From the NCBI RefSeq assembly GCF_003047265.1, contig NZ_PZYY01000017.1, forward strand, positions 1-36,544: 36,544 nucleotides of DNA. The letters run 5' to 3'. The translations under genes were made by a program, and so were the position numbers. Origin of the DNA: Nocardioides terrigena (lineage in GTDB: Bacteria > Actinomycetota > Actinomycetes > Propionibacteriales > Nocardioidaceae). This document shows positions 1 to 7,855 of this stretch, in pieces. Positions within the stretch are counted from its first letter, which is position 1; each line of letters starts with the position of its first letter. Under the pieces are notes generated by a model. The model worked only from the letters and a program-made list of their open reading frames with translations. It was not told where the DNA came from and made no database searches.

Positions 1-45
1 CCAGAACCGTCGATCGAACTCACGTGGATGCTTCGGACGACCCAT
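1..45 (-). CDS. Probable transposase, N-terminal fragment (cut by window edge)
   Basis: On the minus strand an ATG at position 45 opens a frame reading MGRPKHPREFDRRFW to the window edge. A GAGGAG ribosome binding site lies about 8 nt upstream (minus strand, near 53-58). The peptide resembles the N-termini of IS30-like, or less likely IS3 OrfA, transposases, where a GRPxxPxEF stretch precedes the helix-turn-helix. Only 15 codons are visible, so no catalytic residue can be checked. The short inverted repeat CAACA/TGTTG at 59-74, just upstream, could belong to the element end. The family is inferred from one short motif. Confidence 0.4.
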   Translation of the reverse strand, partial: MGRPKHPREFDRRFW

Positions 46-102
46 GACAACAACTCCTCAACATCGAGGTGTTGCATCACTCCCTAGAACCCGCCCGACT
101 GT

Positions 103-164
103 CAGGGGTCCGATCGTCACGGACTACCCCGAGGCGGGGCTGCCTACCCCGAGGTGGGGCTGCC
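103..164. repeat. Intergenic repeat: one arm of a dispersed palindrome plus a 20-bp tandem duplication
   Basis: Positions 103-130 match 28121-28148 at 26 of 28 bases. There the same sequence is one arm of a near-perfect palindrome. It overlaps a tandem pair, 125-144 and 145-164, each TACCCCGAGG(C/T)GGGGCTGCC, 19 of 20 identical. Each unit contains an inverted CCCC/GGGG and could fold. The second unit abuts the stop codon of the transglutaminase gene at 165-167, so it may also act as its 3' end or terminator. Confidence 0.75.
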
Positions 165-1094
165 TCAGCCGAGGGTGTCCGGCGACGGCAGCCGCACCAC
201 GTCGACCCCGACGTCCAGGGACGAGCCGCTGGCCTCGGTGAAGACCACGCCCTTGAGCGGGGACACGTCCCGGAAGTCGCGACCCCACGCGGTCACGACG
301 TAGCGCGAGTCGGCGAGGTGGTCGTTGGTCGGGTCCAGGTCGACCCACCCCCCGCCCGGCACCATCACCGACGCCCACGCGTGGGACGCGTCCGAGCCCT
401 CGAGGCGAGGCTGCCCGAGCGGGGGAGCGGTCTCCAGGTAGCCGCTGACGTAGCGCGCCGGTAGACCGACCGCCCGCAGGCAGCCCAGCGCCAGGTGGGT
501 GAAGTCCTGGCAGACGCCCTGCCGCAGGTCGAGCAGCTCCGGGAGGGTGGTCCGCACGTTGGTGACCCCGGAGGCGTAGGTGAAGTCCTCGAAGATCGCG
601 TGGGTCAGCCCGACGACCGCCTGCCCGAGCGGGACCGCGGGGTCGAGGACGCGCAGGGCGTAGTCGCGCACGGCATCGTCGACGGCGACGAGCGGCGACG
701 GCAGGAGGTACGACGCGTGCTCCACCGGGTCGGCGTCCTCGGCCAGTGCGGCGACGGCCTCGCCCACGGTCCACGCGTCCAGCGCGTCGAGATCGACCTC
801 GGGCCAGTCGACGTCCAGCACGCTCGTCTTGGTCACCTCGAGCACCCGGTGCGGGGTCCGCACCTCGACGTACGACGACCGGTTGCCGAAGTGGTCGACG
901 TGCTCGCTGACCAGGTCGGGCTCCGGGGAGACGTGGACCTCGTTGCTGAGCACCCGCTGGGTGGGCGTCAGGCGTGGGCCGAGGAAGCCGCGCTCGTAGC
1001 ACGCGGTGACGTCGGCACCCTCGTAGGTGTACGTCGTCCGGTGCCGGACCTCGTAGCGGCGGGGGGTGAAGTCGTCGGGTCCCTGGCGGCCCAT
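165..1094 (-). CDS. Transglutaminase-like cysteine protease-fold protein
   Basis: 309 aa. The N-terminal half (about 10-110) looks like the bacterial transglutaminase N-terminal beta domain (RYEVRHRTTYTYEG). The second half is the transglutaminase core with a visible triad: Cys195 in RQGVCQDF, His238 in DASHAWASV and Asp254 in DLDPTND. Members are thought to hydrolyse or transfer amide bonds in peptides. The ATG overlaps the TGA of the upstream ATP-grasp/alpha-E gene by one base (TGATG), so the two are almost certainly translated together. No signal peptide is seen, so the protein is probably cytoplasmic. In other genomes this trio is predicted to make and break an unknown peptide or peptide tag. 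The substrate is not known from the sequence. Confidence 0.85.
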   Translation of the reverse strand: MGRQGPDDFTPRRYEVRHRTTYTYEGADVTACYERGFLGPRLTPTQRVLSNEVHVSPEPDLVSEHVDHFGNRSSYVEVRTPHRVLEVTKTSVLDVDWPEVDLDALDAWTVGEAVAALAEDADPVEHASYLLPSPLVAVDDAVRDYALRVLDPAVPLGQAVVGLTHAIFEDFTYASGVTNVRTTLPELLDLRQGVCQDFTHLALGCLRAVGLPARYVSGYLETAPPLGQPRLEGSDASHAWASVMVPGGGWVDLDPTNDHLADSRYVVTAWGRDFRDVSPLKGVVFTEASGSSLDVGVDVVRLPSPDTLG

Positions 1095-3610
1095 CAGCGC
1101 TGCCCGCCCCACTGGCCGAGCAGCACCCGCGAGGGAGGCTTGCGGCCGAAGTAGCGCGTGCCCAGCTCGCCGGACAGGTCGCGCAGCGCGCGCCCGACGG
1201 TGCCCAGCGCGTCCCCGAGCGCGGCCCGGTCGCCCGCGCACAGCTCGTCGAGGTCGAGGGAGTCGAGCAGGGCGGCCAGCGCGTCGCAGCGGTCCACGAG
1301 GGTGGCGTCGCCGGCCAGGCGCAGGGCCTCGCCGAGGCGGGCCACCTGGAATGCGACCGACCGCGGGTTGCCGCCGTCGAGCAGCAGCAGCGAGGTGGCC
1401 GAGTGCAACGGCCAGGCGGGTCCCTCGCCGGACGTCGTGCGCCGGCGGTGGGTGATGATGCTCTCGCTGGCCTCCAGCACCGCCTCGGTGACCTGCCCGT
1501 CGATGACCGGTGGACGCTCCGAGGTGAGCGTCGCCCGCAGCAGGGCCAGGGTGTGCTGGGCCCGCTCGACGCGGATGCCGCCGTCCAGGAAGCCCCACGT
1601 CTGGTCGCGGACCATGCTCTCGTGGACGACGCCGGCGACGGCCAGCAGGGACTCGAGCACGTTGTCGAGCTGGGGCCGGAGCGGGGCCCGGGGGGATGGC
1701 GGCCGCCCGAGGGTGCGGTCGAGCCTGCTCAGGATGTGCCAGATGTCCTGGGACAGCTGGTCGCGCACGCTCTCGGCGGCCAGCACGAGGCGGTGGCAGG
1801 CGTGCGCCACGGTGCCGGTCCGCGTGACGTCGCCCACCATCGAGCGCAGGTGGTCCACCGGCCCCTGGCCCTGGACGGGCTGCACGCCGGTGACGGCAGC
1901 CGCGGCCTGCACCATCACCTCCATGGTGGTGGCGCCGGGCGTGCCGGGCCGCTGTGCGTGGTCCGCGGCGAGGTCGTCGGCGACCCGGAGCAGCCGGGCG
2001 GTGCCCTCCGCGCGCTCGGCGTACCGGCCCACCCAGTAGAGGTTGTCGGCAACCCGGGGGGCCACCGCCACCCGACGCTGGAGGCGGACCAGCGTGGGCT
2101 GCGCCTCGGGGGGCGCACCCCGCCACCCGCCGACCCCGGCGGTGTCGTCCGACAGCACCCAGACGTCCTTGGCGATCGCCCCGCTCATGCTGGAGACGAG
2201 CGAGGAGGACGCGTCGGTGTTGACCCGGGCCAGACCGCCGGGCATGACGTGGTGGTGCTCGGAGTCGGTGACGCCGAAGGTGCGCAGCACCAGGCGGCCG
2301 GGGGCCAGCCCGCCGGGGGTCACGACGGGGGCCGTCGACATCGGGACCGGCTCCTGGCCGACCCACGCCCACGGACGGGCCTCCACCTCCCGGCGCAGGT
2401 CGTCGCGACCGGCCGCGTCGAGCTCCCAGCCGAAGCGGGCCGACAGGACCGGGCCCCGGGCGACCGGCTTGACCACGAGCCGGTCGAGGTTGGCCAGCAC
2501 GTGCGAGCGGGCCGGCGAGTCGCCGCACCACCACGTCGTCGCGGAGGGGAGGAGCAGGTCCTCCCCGAGGAGCCGGTGGGCCACCTCGGGCAGGAAGGCC
2601 ACCAGTCCGGCGTTCTCGAGCACGCCCGCGCCGAGCGGGTTGGCCATCCGGACGGAGCCGCGACGGGTCGCCTCGACCAGCCCGGCGATGCCCAGCTGGG
2701 AGTCGGACCGCAGCTCGAGCGGGTCGCAGTAGTCCGCGTCGACCCGGCGCAGCACCACGTCGACCTCCTCGCGCCGCGCGCTGCTCCGGATCCACAACCG
2801 GCCGCCGCGGACGCTGAGGTCGTCGGCCTCCACGAGCGGGAAGCCCAGCAGGGTGGCCAGGAAGCCCTGGTCGTACGCCGTCTCGGAGCCCGCGCCGGGG
2901 GAGAGGAGCACCACCCGCGGCATGTCCACGTCGACCCGGGCCGCGCTGCCCAGCGCGGCCGCCATCGTGTGGAACCAGCCGCGCAGCCGGGCCAGCGAGG
3001 CGTCCCGGTGCACCTCGGCGAGCACGCGGCTGGTGACCCGCCGGTTGGCCATCGCGTAGCCGGCACCCGAGGGCGCGGCGGTCTTGTCGGCCATCACCGT
3101 CCAGCGTCCGCCGGCGTCGCGGGCGAGGTCGGTGGCCCCGACGACCAGCCGCTGCCCGGCGATCCCGTCGGCCGCCCGCACGAAGTCGGGGTGGCCGAGC
3201 ACGACCGGGGCCGGGATGACCCGGTCGCGCAGCAGCAGGCGGTCGCCGTACAGGTCGTCGAGGACCAGCTGGAGCAGCTCGGCGCGCTGGTGGAGCCCTC
3301 GCTCGAGCGCGGCCCACTCCTCGGTGCCGATGACGACGGGGAGCGGGTCGATCACCCAGCTGCGGCCGCGGTCGACCTCGTCGGTCAGGCCGCCGTAGCG
3401 GATGCCGTCGTCCTCGACGAGGCGACGCGACTCCGCGCGGGCGTCGAGCAGCCCGGGGAGGCCGATCGAGCCGACCGCCGAGGTGACGAGGTCCTGCCCT
3501 GGTCGCACCCGGTCGTCGTCGTACCACTCGTCGACGCCGCCGAGCCCCTGCACCAGTGCGCGGTACGCCTCGAGCGGCCCCTCCGTCGGGGAGGAGGCGG
3601 CGGCGGTCAC
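1094..3610 (-). CDS. Circularly permuted ATP-grasp / alpha-E domain fusion protein
   Basis: 838 aa, GTG start. Residues about 20-500 match the circularly permuted type 2 ATP-grasp family (old DUF404/407), with the conserved-looking stretch GIRYGG at 69-74. Residues about 518-838 form an alpha-E (DUF403) helical domain opening with APRVADNLYWVGRYAERAE. In many bacteria these are two neighbouring genes; here they are one polypeptide. The family is predicted to ligate amino acids or peptides using ATP, with alpha-E as a partner and transglutaminase as the opposing hydrolase. The start is supported by a TAGGGT box six bases upstream, which fits a leaderless mRNA, and by the divergent GNAT gene. 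The reaction and substrate are unproven. Confidence 0.88.
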   Translation of the reverse strand: MTAAASSPTEGPLEAYRALVQGLGGVDEWYDDDRVRPGQDLVTSAVGSIGLPGLLDARAESRRLVEDDGIRYGGLTDEVDRGRSWVIDPLPVVIGTEEWAALERGLHQRAELLQLVLDDLYGDRLLLRDRVIPAPVVLGHPDFVRAADGIAGQRLVVGATDLARDAGGRWTVMADKTAAPSGAGYAMANRRVTSRVLAEVHRDASLARLRGWFHTMAAALGSAARVDVDMPRVVLLSPGAGSETAYDQGFLATLLGFPLVEADDLSVRGGRLWIRSSARREEVDVVLRRVDADYCDPLELRSDSQLGIAGLVEATRRGSVRMANPLGAGVLENAGLVAFLPEVAHRLLGEDLLLPSATTWWCGDSPARSHVLANLDRLVVKPVARGPVLSARFGWELDAAGRDDLRREVEARPWAWVGQEPVPMSTAPVVTPGGLAPGRLVLRTFGVTDSEHHHVMPGGLARVNTDASSSLVSSMSGAIAKDVWVLSDDTAGVGGWRGAPPEAQPTLVRLQRRVAVAPRVADNLYWVGRYAERAEGTARLLRVADDLAADHAQRPGTPGATTMEVMVQAAAAVTGVQPVQGQGPVDHLRSMVGDVTRTGTVAHACHRLVLAAESVRDQLSQDIWHILSRLDRTLGRPPSPRAPLRPQLDNVLESLLAVAGVVHESMVRDQTWGFLDGGIRVERAQHTLALLRATLTSERPPVIDGQVTEAVLEASESIITHRRRTTSGEGPAWPLHSATSLLLLDGGNPRSVAFQVARLGEALRLAGDATLVDRCDALAALLDSLDLDELCAGDRAALGDALGTVGRALRDLSGELGTRYFGRKPPSRVLLGQWGGQR

Positions 3611-3616
3611 CCGTGC

Positions 3617-3622
3617 ACCCTA
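3617..3622 (-). promoter_or_regulatory. -10 box of the ATP-grasp operon (leaderless)
   Basis: TAGGGT on the minus strand, with 6 nt between it and the GTG at 3610. This spacing puts the transcript start at or next to the start codon. No convincing -35 box was seen. Confidence 0.55.
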
Positions 3623-3668
3623 GCGAGACCCCAGCGCGCAGTACCCCATCTGTGGCAGGCTCGCAGCC

Positions 3669-4541
3669 GTGGTGACCGAGCAGGAGACGGGCAACCGGGC
3701 CGGGAGCGCGCAGGTGCGGCTGCTCGGGCCGGACGACCGCGACCAGTTCCTCGCGCTGACCGCGCGCAACCCGGTCGTCAACGTCTTTGCGGACTACCGC
3801 GCCCGGATCACCAACCTCGAGCCGCGCTGGCTCGGTGGAGAGGTGTGGGGTCGCTTCGAGGGGTCCACCCTGGTCGCCGGCTGCCACATGGGGGCCAACC
3901 TCGTGCCGGTCGAGTGCACGGGCGACGACATGGCCGCCTTCGCCGACCGGGCGCTGACCCGGGTGCGCTCCACCGCAACGATCGTCGGGCCGCACGAGCC
4001 GGTCGCCGCCTTCTGGGAGGTCGTGGGGGACCGGTGGGGCACCCCGCGCGAGGCCCGCTGGCGCCAGCCCCACCTCCAGATCGACGACGACCCGGCCGTG
4101 CGTCCCGACCCGCACGTCCGGCTCACCACCCGTGACGACCTGCCGGCGCTCTACCCGGCCTGCGTGGCGATGTACACCGAGGAGGTCGGTGTATCGCCCG
4201 AGGCCGGCGGCGGCAAGGACTACTACCGCACCCGGGTCCAGCAGCTCATCTCCCGCGGCTGGTCCTTCGCCCGCTTCGACGACCACGGCCGGGTGGTGTT
4301 CAAGGCCGAGGTCGCGTGCGCGACGCCGTACGCCGCGCAGGTGCAGGGCGTGTACGTCGACCCCGAACGCCGTGGCGAGGGCCTGGCGGTCGGGGGCATG
4401 GCCGCCGTCGTGCAGATGGTCCGCCAGCGGATCGCGCCGGCCGTCTCGCTCTACGTCAACGAGTGGAACTCCCCGGCGCGGGCCGCCTACGCCCGGGTGG
4501 GCTTCACGGAGTCCGCACGGTTCTCGACGCTGATGTTCTGA
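3669..4541 (+). CDS. GNAT family N-acetyltransferase (DUF4081-GNAT type)
   Basis: 290 aa. The N-terminal part (about 15-130) resembles the DUF4081 domain found before GNAT domains in actinobacteria. The C-terminal part is a GNAT fold, with VQGVYVDPERRGEGLA as the acetyl-CoA pyrophosphate loop (motif A) and a late NEWNSPARAAYARVGF motif B. The architecture resembles mycobacterial Rv2867c, which lies near ispG and not far from proS; proS is also close by here. The acceptor substrate cannot be read from sequence. Two GTG codons, 3669 and 3672, could both start it. A weak CAGGCT box at 3656-3661, 7 nt before 3669, favours the first. The gene is divergent from the ATP-grasp operon. Confidence 0.85.
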   Translation: MVTEQETGNRAGSAQVRLLGPDDRDQFLALTARNPVVNVFADYRARITNLEPRWLGGEVWGRFEGSTLVAGCHMGANLVPVECTGDDMAAFADRALTRVRSTATIVGPHEPVAAFWEVVGDRWGTPREARWRQPHLQIDDDPAVRPDPHVRLTTRDDLPALYPACVAMYTEEVGVSPEAGGGKDYYRTRVQQLISRGWSFARFDDHGRVVFKAEVACATPYAAQVQGVYVDPERRGEGLAVGGMAAVVQMVRQRIAPAVSLYVNEWNSPARAAYARVGFTESARFSTLMF

Positions 4542-4572
4542 GTCCCGACTCCGCTCGGCGCCGGGGTCCGTC

Positions 4573-4578
4573 TAGGGT
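4573..4578 (+). promoter_or_regulatory. -10 box of the DoxX-like gene (leaderless)
   Basis: TAGGGT, with exactly 7 nt to the ATG at 4586, the spacing expected for a transcript beginning at the start codon. Confidence 0.5.
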
Positions 4579-4585
4579 CACCGCC

Positions 4586-4957
4586 ATGACGACCTCGCCG
4601 CTGACCCGCGACATCAAGGCCCTGTCCGGCATCTTCGCGATCTCCGGGGCCCTGCACCTGGCCAAGCCCGAGGTCTACGAGCCGATCGTGCCGTCGCTCG
4701 TGCCCGCCCACCGCGAGGTCGTGCTGGCCAGCGGCGTGGCCGAGCTGCTGTGCGCCGCGGGCCTGCTGCACCCGCGCACCCGACGGGTCGCCGGCTGGGC
4801 GAGCGCCGCGCTGCTCCTCGCCGTCTACCCGGCCAACATCAAGATGGCCAACGACGTGAAGGACAGCCGGAGGACCGGGCTCAAGGCCGCCGCCTTCGCC
4901 CGGCTCCCGCTCCAGCTGCCGATGATCCGTACGGCGCTCCGCGCGGCCCGAGGCTGA
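4586..4957 (+). CDS. DoxX family small membrane protein
   Basis: 123 aa with about three to four hydrophobic segments, including IFAISGALHLAKPEVY and VVLASGVAELLCAAGLL, then GWASAALLLAVYPANIKMA. The pattern of a His-Pro-containing first helix, PSLVPAHR before the second helix and YPAN at the end of the third is that of the DoxX-like family. The molecular function is poorly defined, and the relation to quinol oxidase subunits is only distant. The ATG at 4586 is chosen because a TAGGGT -10 box lies 7 nt upstream. It converges on the secreted-protein gene, with three bases between the stop codons. Confidence 0.75.
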   Translation: MTTSPLTRDIKALSGIFAISGALHLAKPEVYEPIVPSLVPAHREVVLASGVAELLCAAGLLHPRTRRVAGWASAALLLAVYPANIKMANDVKDSRRTGLKAAAFARLPLQLPMIRTALRAARG

Positions 4958-4960
4958 CCG

Positions 4961-5962
4961 TCAGGGTGCGGAGGGACCCGCGCCCCAGCGCGTCGTACGC
5001 AGCACGATCGGCGGCTCGGGGTCGCTGGCGTTCTCGCAGGCGGTGAGCACGCAGCGGACGGTGGCGAACTCCGTGCCGTTGGTGTCGAGCAGCACCGTGT
5101 CGGCGTCCTCCCAGCGGATCGACCCGAACCACCGCTCGGCGTCGTAGCGGGCGACCTTGGTCCCACGCACGGTGCGGAGCGTGACCCGGCTCGGGCCGAT
5201 GCCGTCGCTGAGGATGTGCACGGTGGCGACGCCGGTGCCGTCGGTGTTGACGCTCTCGACCCGCTCGGAGCACGACCTCCACAGCGTCCGGGCCGGGCGC
5301 GAGAGGCGGCTCAGCACCGTGCAGCCGTCGAGGTAGGGGTCGTCGGTGTAGGTCGCCAGCAGGTCGTGCTCCAGGTCGGCATGGCCCGCCGGCCGGCTGG
5401 TCACCGTGGTGGTCCGCCCGCTGCGGATGTCCCACCAGAAGACGCCGCGCTCCCAGGTCGTGAGGAGCACCCGCCGGCCCTGCATGCCCAGCACGCTCGG
5501 GTAGTCCCGGAAGCCGCGCTCCCGGAGGAGCGTCCCGCTGCGGGCGGAGTGGATGCTCACCGGGGAGCTCCGGCGGTTGCCGTTGCGCAGCCGCACCAGC
5601 CTCTTGCCGTCCTCGGAGACGGTGATGCTCCACGGGCTGGACCGCAGCAGCGGCTTGACCGTGTCGTCGGGGCGGAGCCGGACGACACGGTAGGGCCGGA
5701 GGCCGTCCTCGCCCGACGTGCCGATGATGAAGGCCCGACCGGAGCGGCCGAGCAGGGTGGCGCGCTCGGCGTCGATCTCCACCCGGCGGTCCCCGTCGAC
5801 GAAGGTCGTGCCGTCCATGTGCGGGATCGCGATGTCCGCGCCCCGGGGCAGGTCCGCGGGGTCCAGCTCGGTGGGGGCGGCAACGGCGGGCGTGGCGGCC
5901 AGCAGGGCGCCCGCCGTACCGACGGCGAGGGTGAGGGTGAGAGCTCGGAGCCTGCGCGTCAT
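4961..5962 (-). CDS. Secreted protein of unknown function, possibly beta-propeller-like
   Basis: 333 aa. The N-terminus MTRRLRALTLTLAVGTAGAL, followed by ATPAVAAP, is a clear Sec signal peptide with likely cleavage after AVA at residue 28. The mature protein is rich in short strands with repeated phrases such as WSITVSEDGKRLVRLRNG, VLLTTWERGVFWWDIRSG and IRWEDADTVLLDTNG. These are reminiscent of WD40/TolB-like propeller blades, but no standard repeat can be defined by eye. Four Cys in the C-terminal half (GCTVLS, RSCSER, VRCVLTAC) could form two disulfides. The ATG is preceded by a GGGAGAG ribosome binding site. I do not recognise a specific family. Confidence 0.75.
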   Translation of the reverse strand: MTRRLRALTLTLAVGTAGALLAATPAVAAPTELDPADLPRGADIAIPHMDGTTFVDGDRRVEIDAERATLLGRSGRAFIIGTSGEDGLRPYRVVRLRPDDTVKPLLRSSPWSITVSEDGKRLVRLRNGNRRSSPVSIHSARSGTLLRERGFRDYPSVLGMQGRRVLLTTWERGVFWWDIRSGRTTTVTSRPAGHADLEHDLLATYTDDPYLDGCTVLSRLSRPARTLWRSCSERVESVNTDGTGVATVHILSDGIGPSRVTLRTVRGTKVARYDAERWFGSIRWEDADTVLLDTNGTEFATVRCVLTACENASDPEPPIVLRTTRWGAGPSAP

Positions 5963-6072
5963 GGTCTCTCCCGGTGACTGGGTGGTGCCTGGGTGGACGT
6001 CTCGACAGGGAGACGCGGCGCGACGGTCGCCGGTTGCAGCAATCTGGTTCGCGGTGCCCGGCAGGCCGCCAG

Positions 6073-6078
6073 TAGCCT
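6073..6078 (+). promoter_or_regulatory. -10 box of proS (leaderless)
   Basis: TAGCCT, with 7 nt to the ATG at 6086, which supports that start over the longer open frame from 5993. Confidence 0.5.
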
Positions 6079-6085
6079 TCGCCCC

Positions 6086-7855
6086 ATGATCCTCCGCATG
6101 TCGAGCCTGTTCGTCCGCACTCTCCGAGACGACCCCAACGACGCGGAGGTCCCGAGTCACCGGCTGCTGGTCCGCGCGGGCTACATCCGGCGCGCCGCCC
6201 CCGGCATCTACACGTGGCTGCCGCTGGGCCTGCGGGTGCTGCGCCGCATCGAGAACATCATCCGCGACGAGATGGACGCCATCGGCGCCCAGGAGCTGTT
6301 GTTCCCCGCGCTGCTGCCCAAGGAGCCCTACGAGGCGAGCGGCCGCTGGACCGACTACGGCGACAGCATCTTCCGCCTCCAGGACCGCAAGGGCGCCGAC
6401 TACCTGCTCGGTCCCACGCACGAGGAGATGTTCACCCTCGTCGTCAAGGACCTCTACGGCTCCTACAAGGACCTGCCGCTCTCGATCTACCAGATCCAGA
6501 CCAAGTACCGCGACGAGGCGCGTCCCCGCGCCGGCCTCCTGCGCGGTCGCGAGTTCGTCATGAAGGACTCCTACTCCTTCGACGTCGACGACGCCGGCCT
6601 CGAGGCGTCGTACCAGAAGCACCGCGAGGCCTACGTCCGGATCTTCGACCGCCTCGGCTTCGAGTACGTCATCGTCAAGGCGACCTCGGGTGCGATGGGC
6701 GGCTCGGCCAGCGAGGAGTTCCTCGCCAAGGCCTCGGTGGGTGAGGACACCTACGTCCGCTGCACGCACTGCGACTACGCCGCCAACGTCGAGGCCGTCG
6801 CCGTCCGGCCCCCGGACGCCGTGTCGTACGACGACGCGCCCGCCGCGCACGCGGAAGAGACCCCCGACACCCCCACCATCGACACGCTCGTCGACCACCT
6901 CAACGCGGCGTACCCCCGCGACGACCGCCCCTGGGCGGCCGGCGACACCCTCAAGAACGTGCTCGTCGTCCTCAAGCACCCCGACGGCACGCGCGAGCCG
7001 CTCGCCATCGGCGTGCCCGGCGACCGTGAGGTCGACCAGAAGCGCCTCGAGGGCCAGCTCGAGCCCATCGAGGTCGAGGCGATGGACGAGGCCGAGCTCG
7101 CCCGGCACCCCGCGCTGGTCAAGGGCTACATCGGTCCGGAGGCGCTGGGCGAGGAGTCCGCGTCCGGCATCCGCTTCCTCGTCGACCCCCGCGTCGTCGA
7201 GGGCACCCGCTGGGTCACCGGCGCCAACACGCCCGGCTCGCACGTCCTCGACCTGGTCGTCGGCCGGGACTTCACCCCCGACGGCACCATCGAGGCCGCC
7301 GACGTGCGCGACGGCGACGCCTGCCCCAACTGCACCGAGGGCACGTTGGAGTCGGCGCGCGGGGTCGAGATGGGCCACATCTTCCAGCTCGGCCGCAAGT
7401 ACGCCGAGGCGCTCGACCTCAAGGTGCTGGACGAGAACGGCAAGCTGGTCACCGTCACCATGGGCTCCTACGGCATCGGTCCGTCGCGCGCCGTGGCAGC
7501 GATCGCCGAGGGCACCCTCGACGACAGCGGGCTCTGCTGGCCGCGCGACGTCTCGCCCGCCGACGTCCACGTCGTGGCCGCCGGCAAGGACCCGGCGATC
7601 TTCGCGGCCGCCGAGGAGCTCGCGGCCGCGCTGTCCGCGCAGGGCATCACCGTCCTGTACGACGACCGCGCCGGCAAGGTGAGCCCGGGAGTGAAGTTCA
7701 AGGACGCCGAGCTCATCGGGGTGCCCACCATCGTCACCGTCGGTCGGGGCCTGGCCGACGGCGTGGTCGAGGTGCGCGACCGGGCGAGCGACGACCGCCA
7801 GGACGTGCCGGTGGCGGAGGCCGCGGCGCACGTCGCCGCGGTCGTCCGCGGCTGA
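6086..7855 (+). CDS. proS: Proline--tRNA ligase (bacterial type, with editing domain)
   Basis: 589 aa. Charges tRNA-Pro with proline in the cytoplasm. Class II motifs are clear: motif 1 region around RRIENIIRDEMDAIGAQE; motif 2 QTKYRDEARPRAGLLRGREF near residue 140; motif 3 GSYGIGPSRAVAAIAE around residue 470. The roughly 180-residue insertion between motifs 2 and 3, including YIGPEALG, is the bacterial editing domain that clears Ala-tRNA-Pro. The C-terminal anticodon-binding domain follows. The start MILRMSSLFVRTLRDDP lines up with the mycobacterial protein (MITRMSELF), so 6086 is preferred over 5993. The stop codon directly abuts the stop of the convergent cytochrome b561 gene. Confidence 0.97.
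   Translation: MILRMSSLFVRTLRDDPNDAEVPSHRLLVRAGYIRRAAPGIYTWLPLGLRVLRRIENIIRDEMDAIGAQELLFPALLPKEPYEASGRWTDYGDSIFRLQDRKGADYLLGPTHEEMFTLVVKDLYGSYKDLPLSIYQIQTKYRDEARPRAGLLRGREFVMKDSYSFDVDDAGLEASYQKHREAYVRIFDRLGFEYVIVKATSGAMGGSASEEFLAKASVGEDTYVRCTHCDYAANVEAVAVRPPDAVSYDDAPAAHAEETPDTPTIDTLVDHLNAAYPRDDRPWAAGDTLKNVLVVLKHPDGTREPLAIGVPGDREVDQKRLEGQLEPIEVEAMDEAELARHPALVKGYIGPEALGEESASGIRFLVDPRVVEGTRWVTGANTPGSHVLDLVVGRDFTPDGTIEAADVRDGDACPNCTEGTLESARGVEMGHIFQLGRKYAEALDLKVLDENGKLVTVTMGSYGIGPSRAVAAIAEGTLDDSGLCWPRDVSPADVHVVAAGKDPAIFAAAEELAAALSAQGITVLYDDRAGKVSPGVKFKDAELIGVPTIVTVGRGLADGVVEVRDRASDDRQDVPVAEAAAHVAAVVRG

Noticed and set aside
1403..4135. A 910-codon plus-strand open frame antisense to the ATP-grasp gene
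   Set aside because: High-GC codon usage leaves long open shadow frames. The translation is low-complexity (Gly/His/Val/Asp/Arg) with no domain, while the minus-strand protein has clear family motifs.
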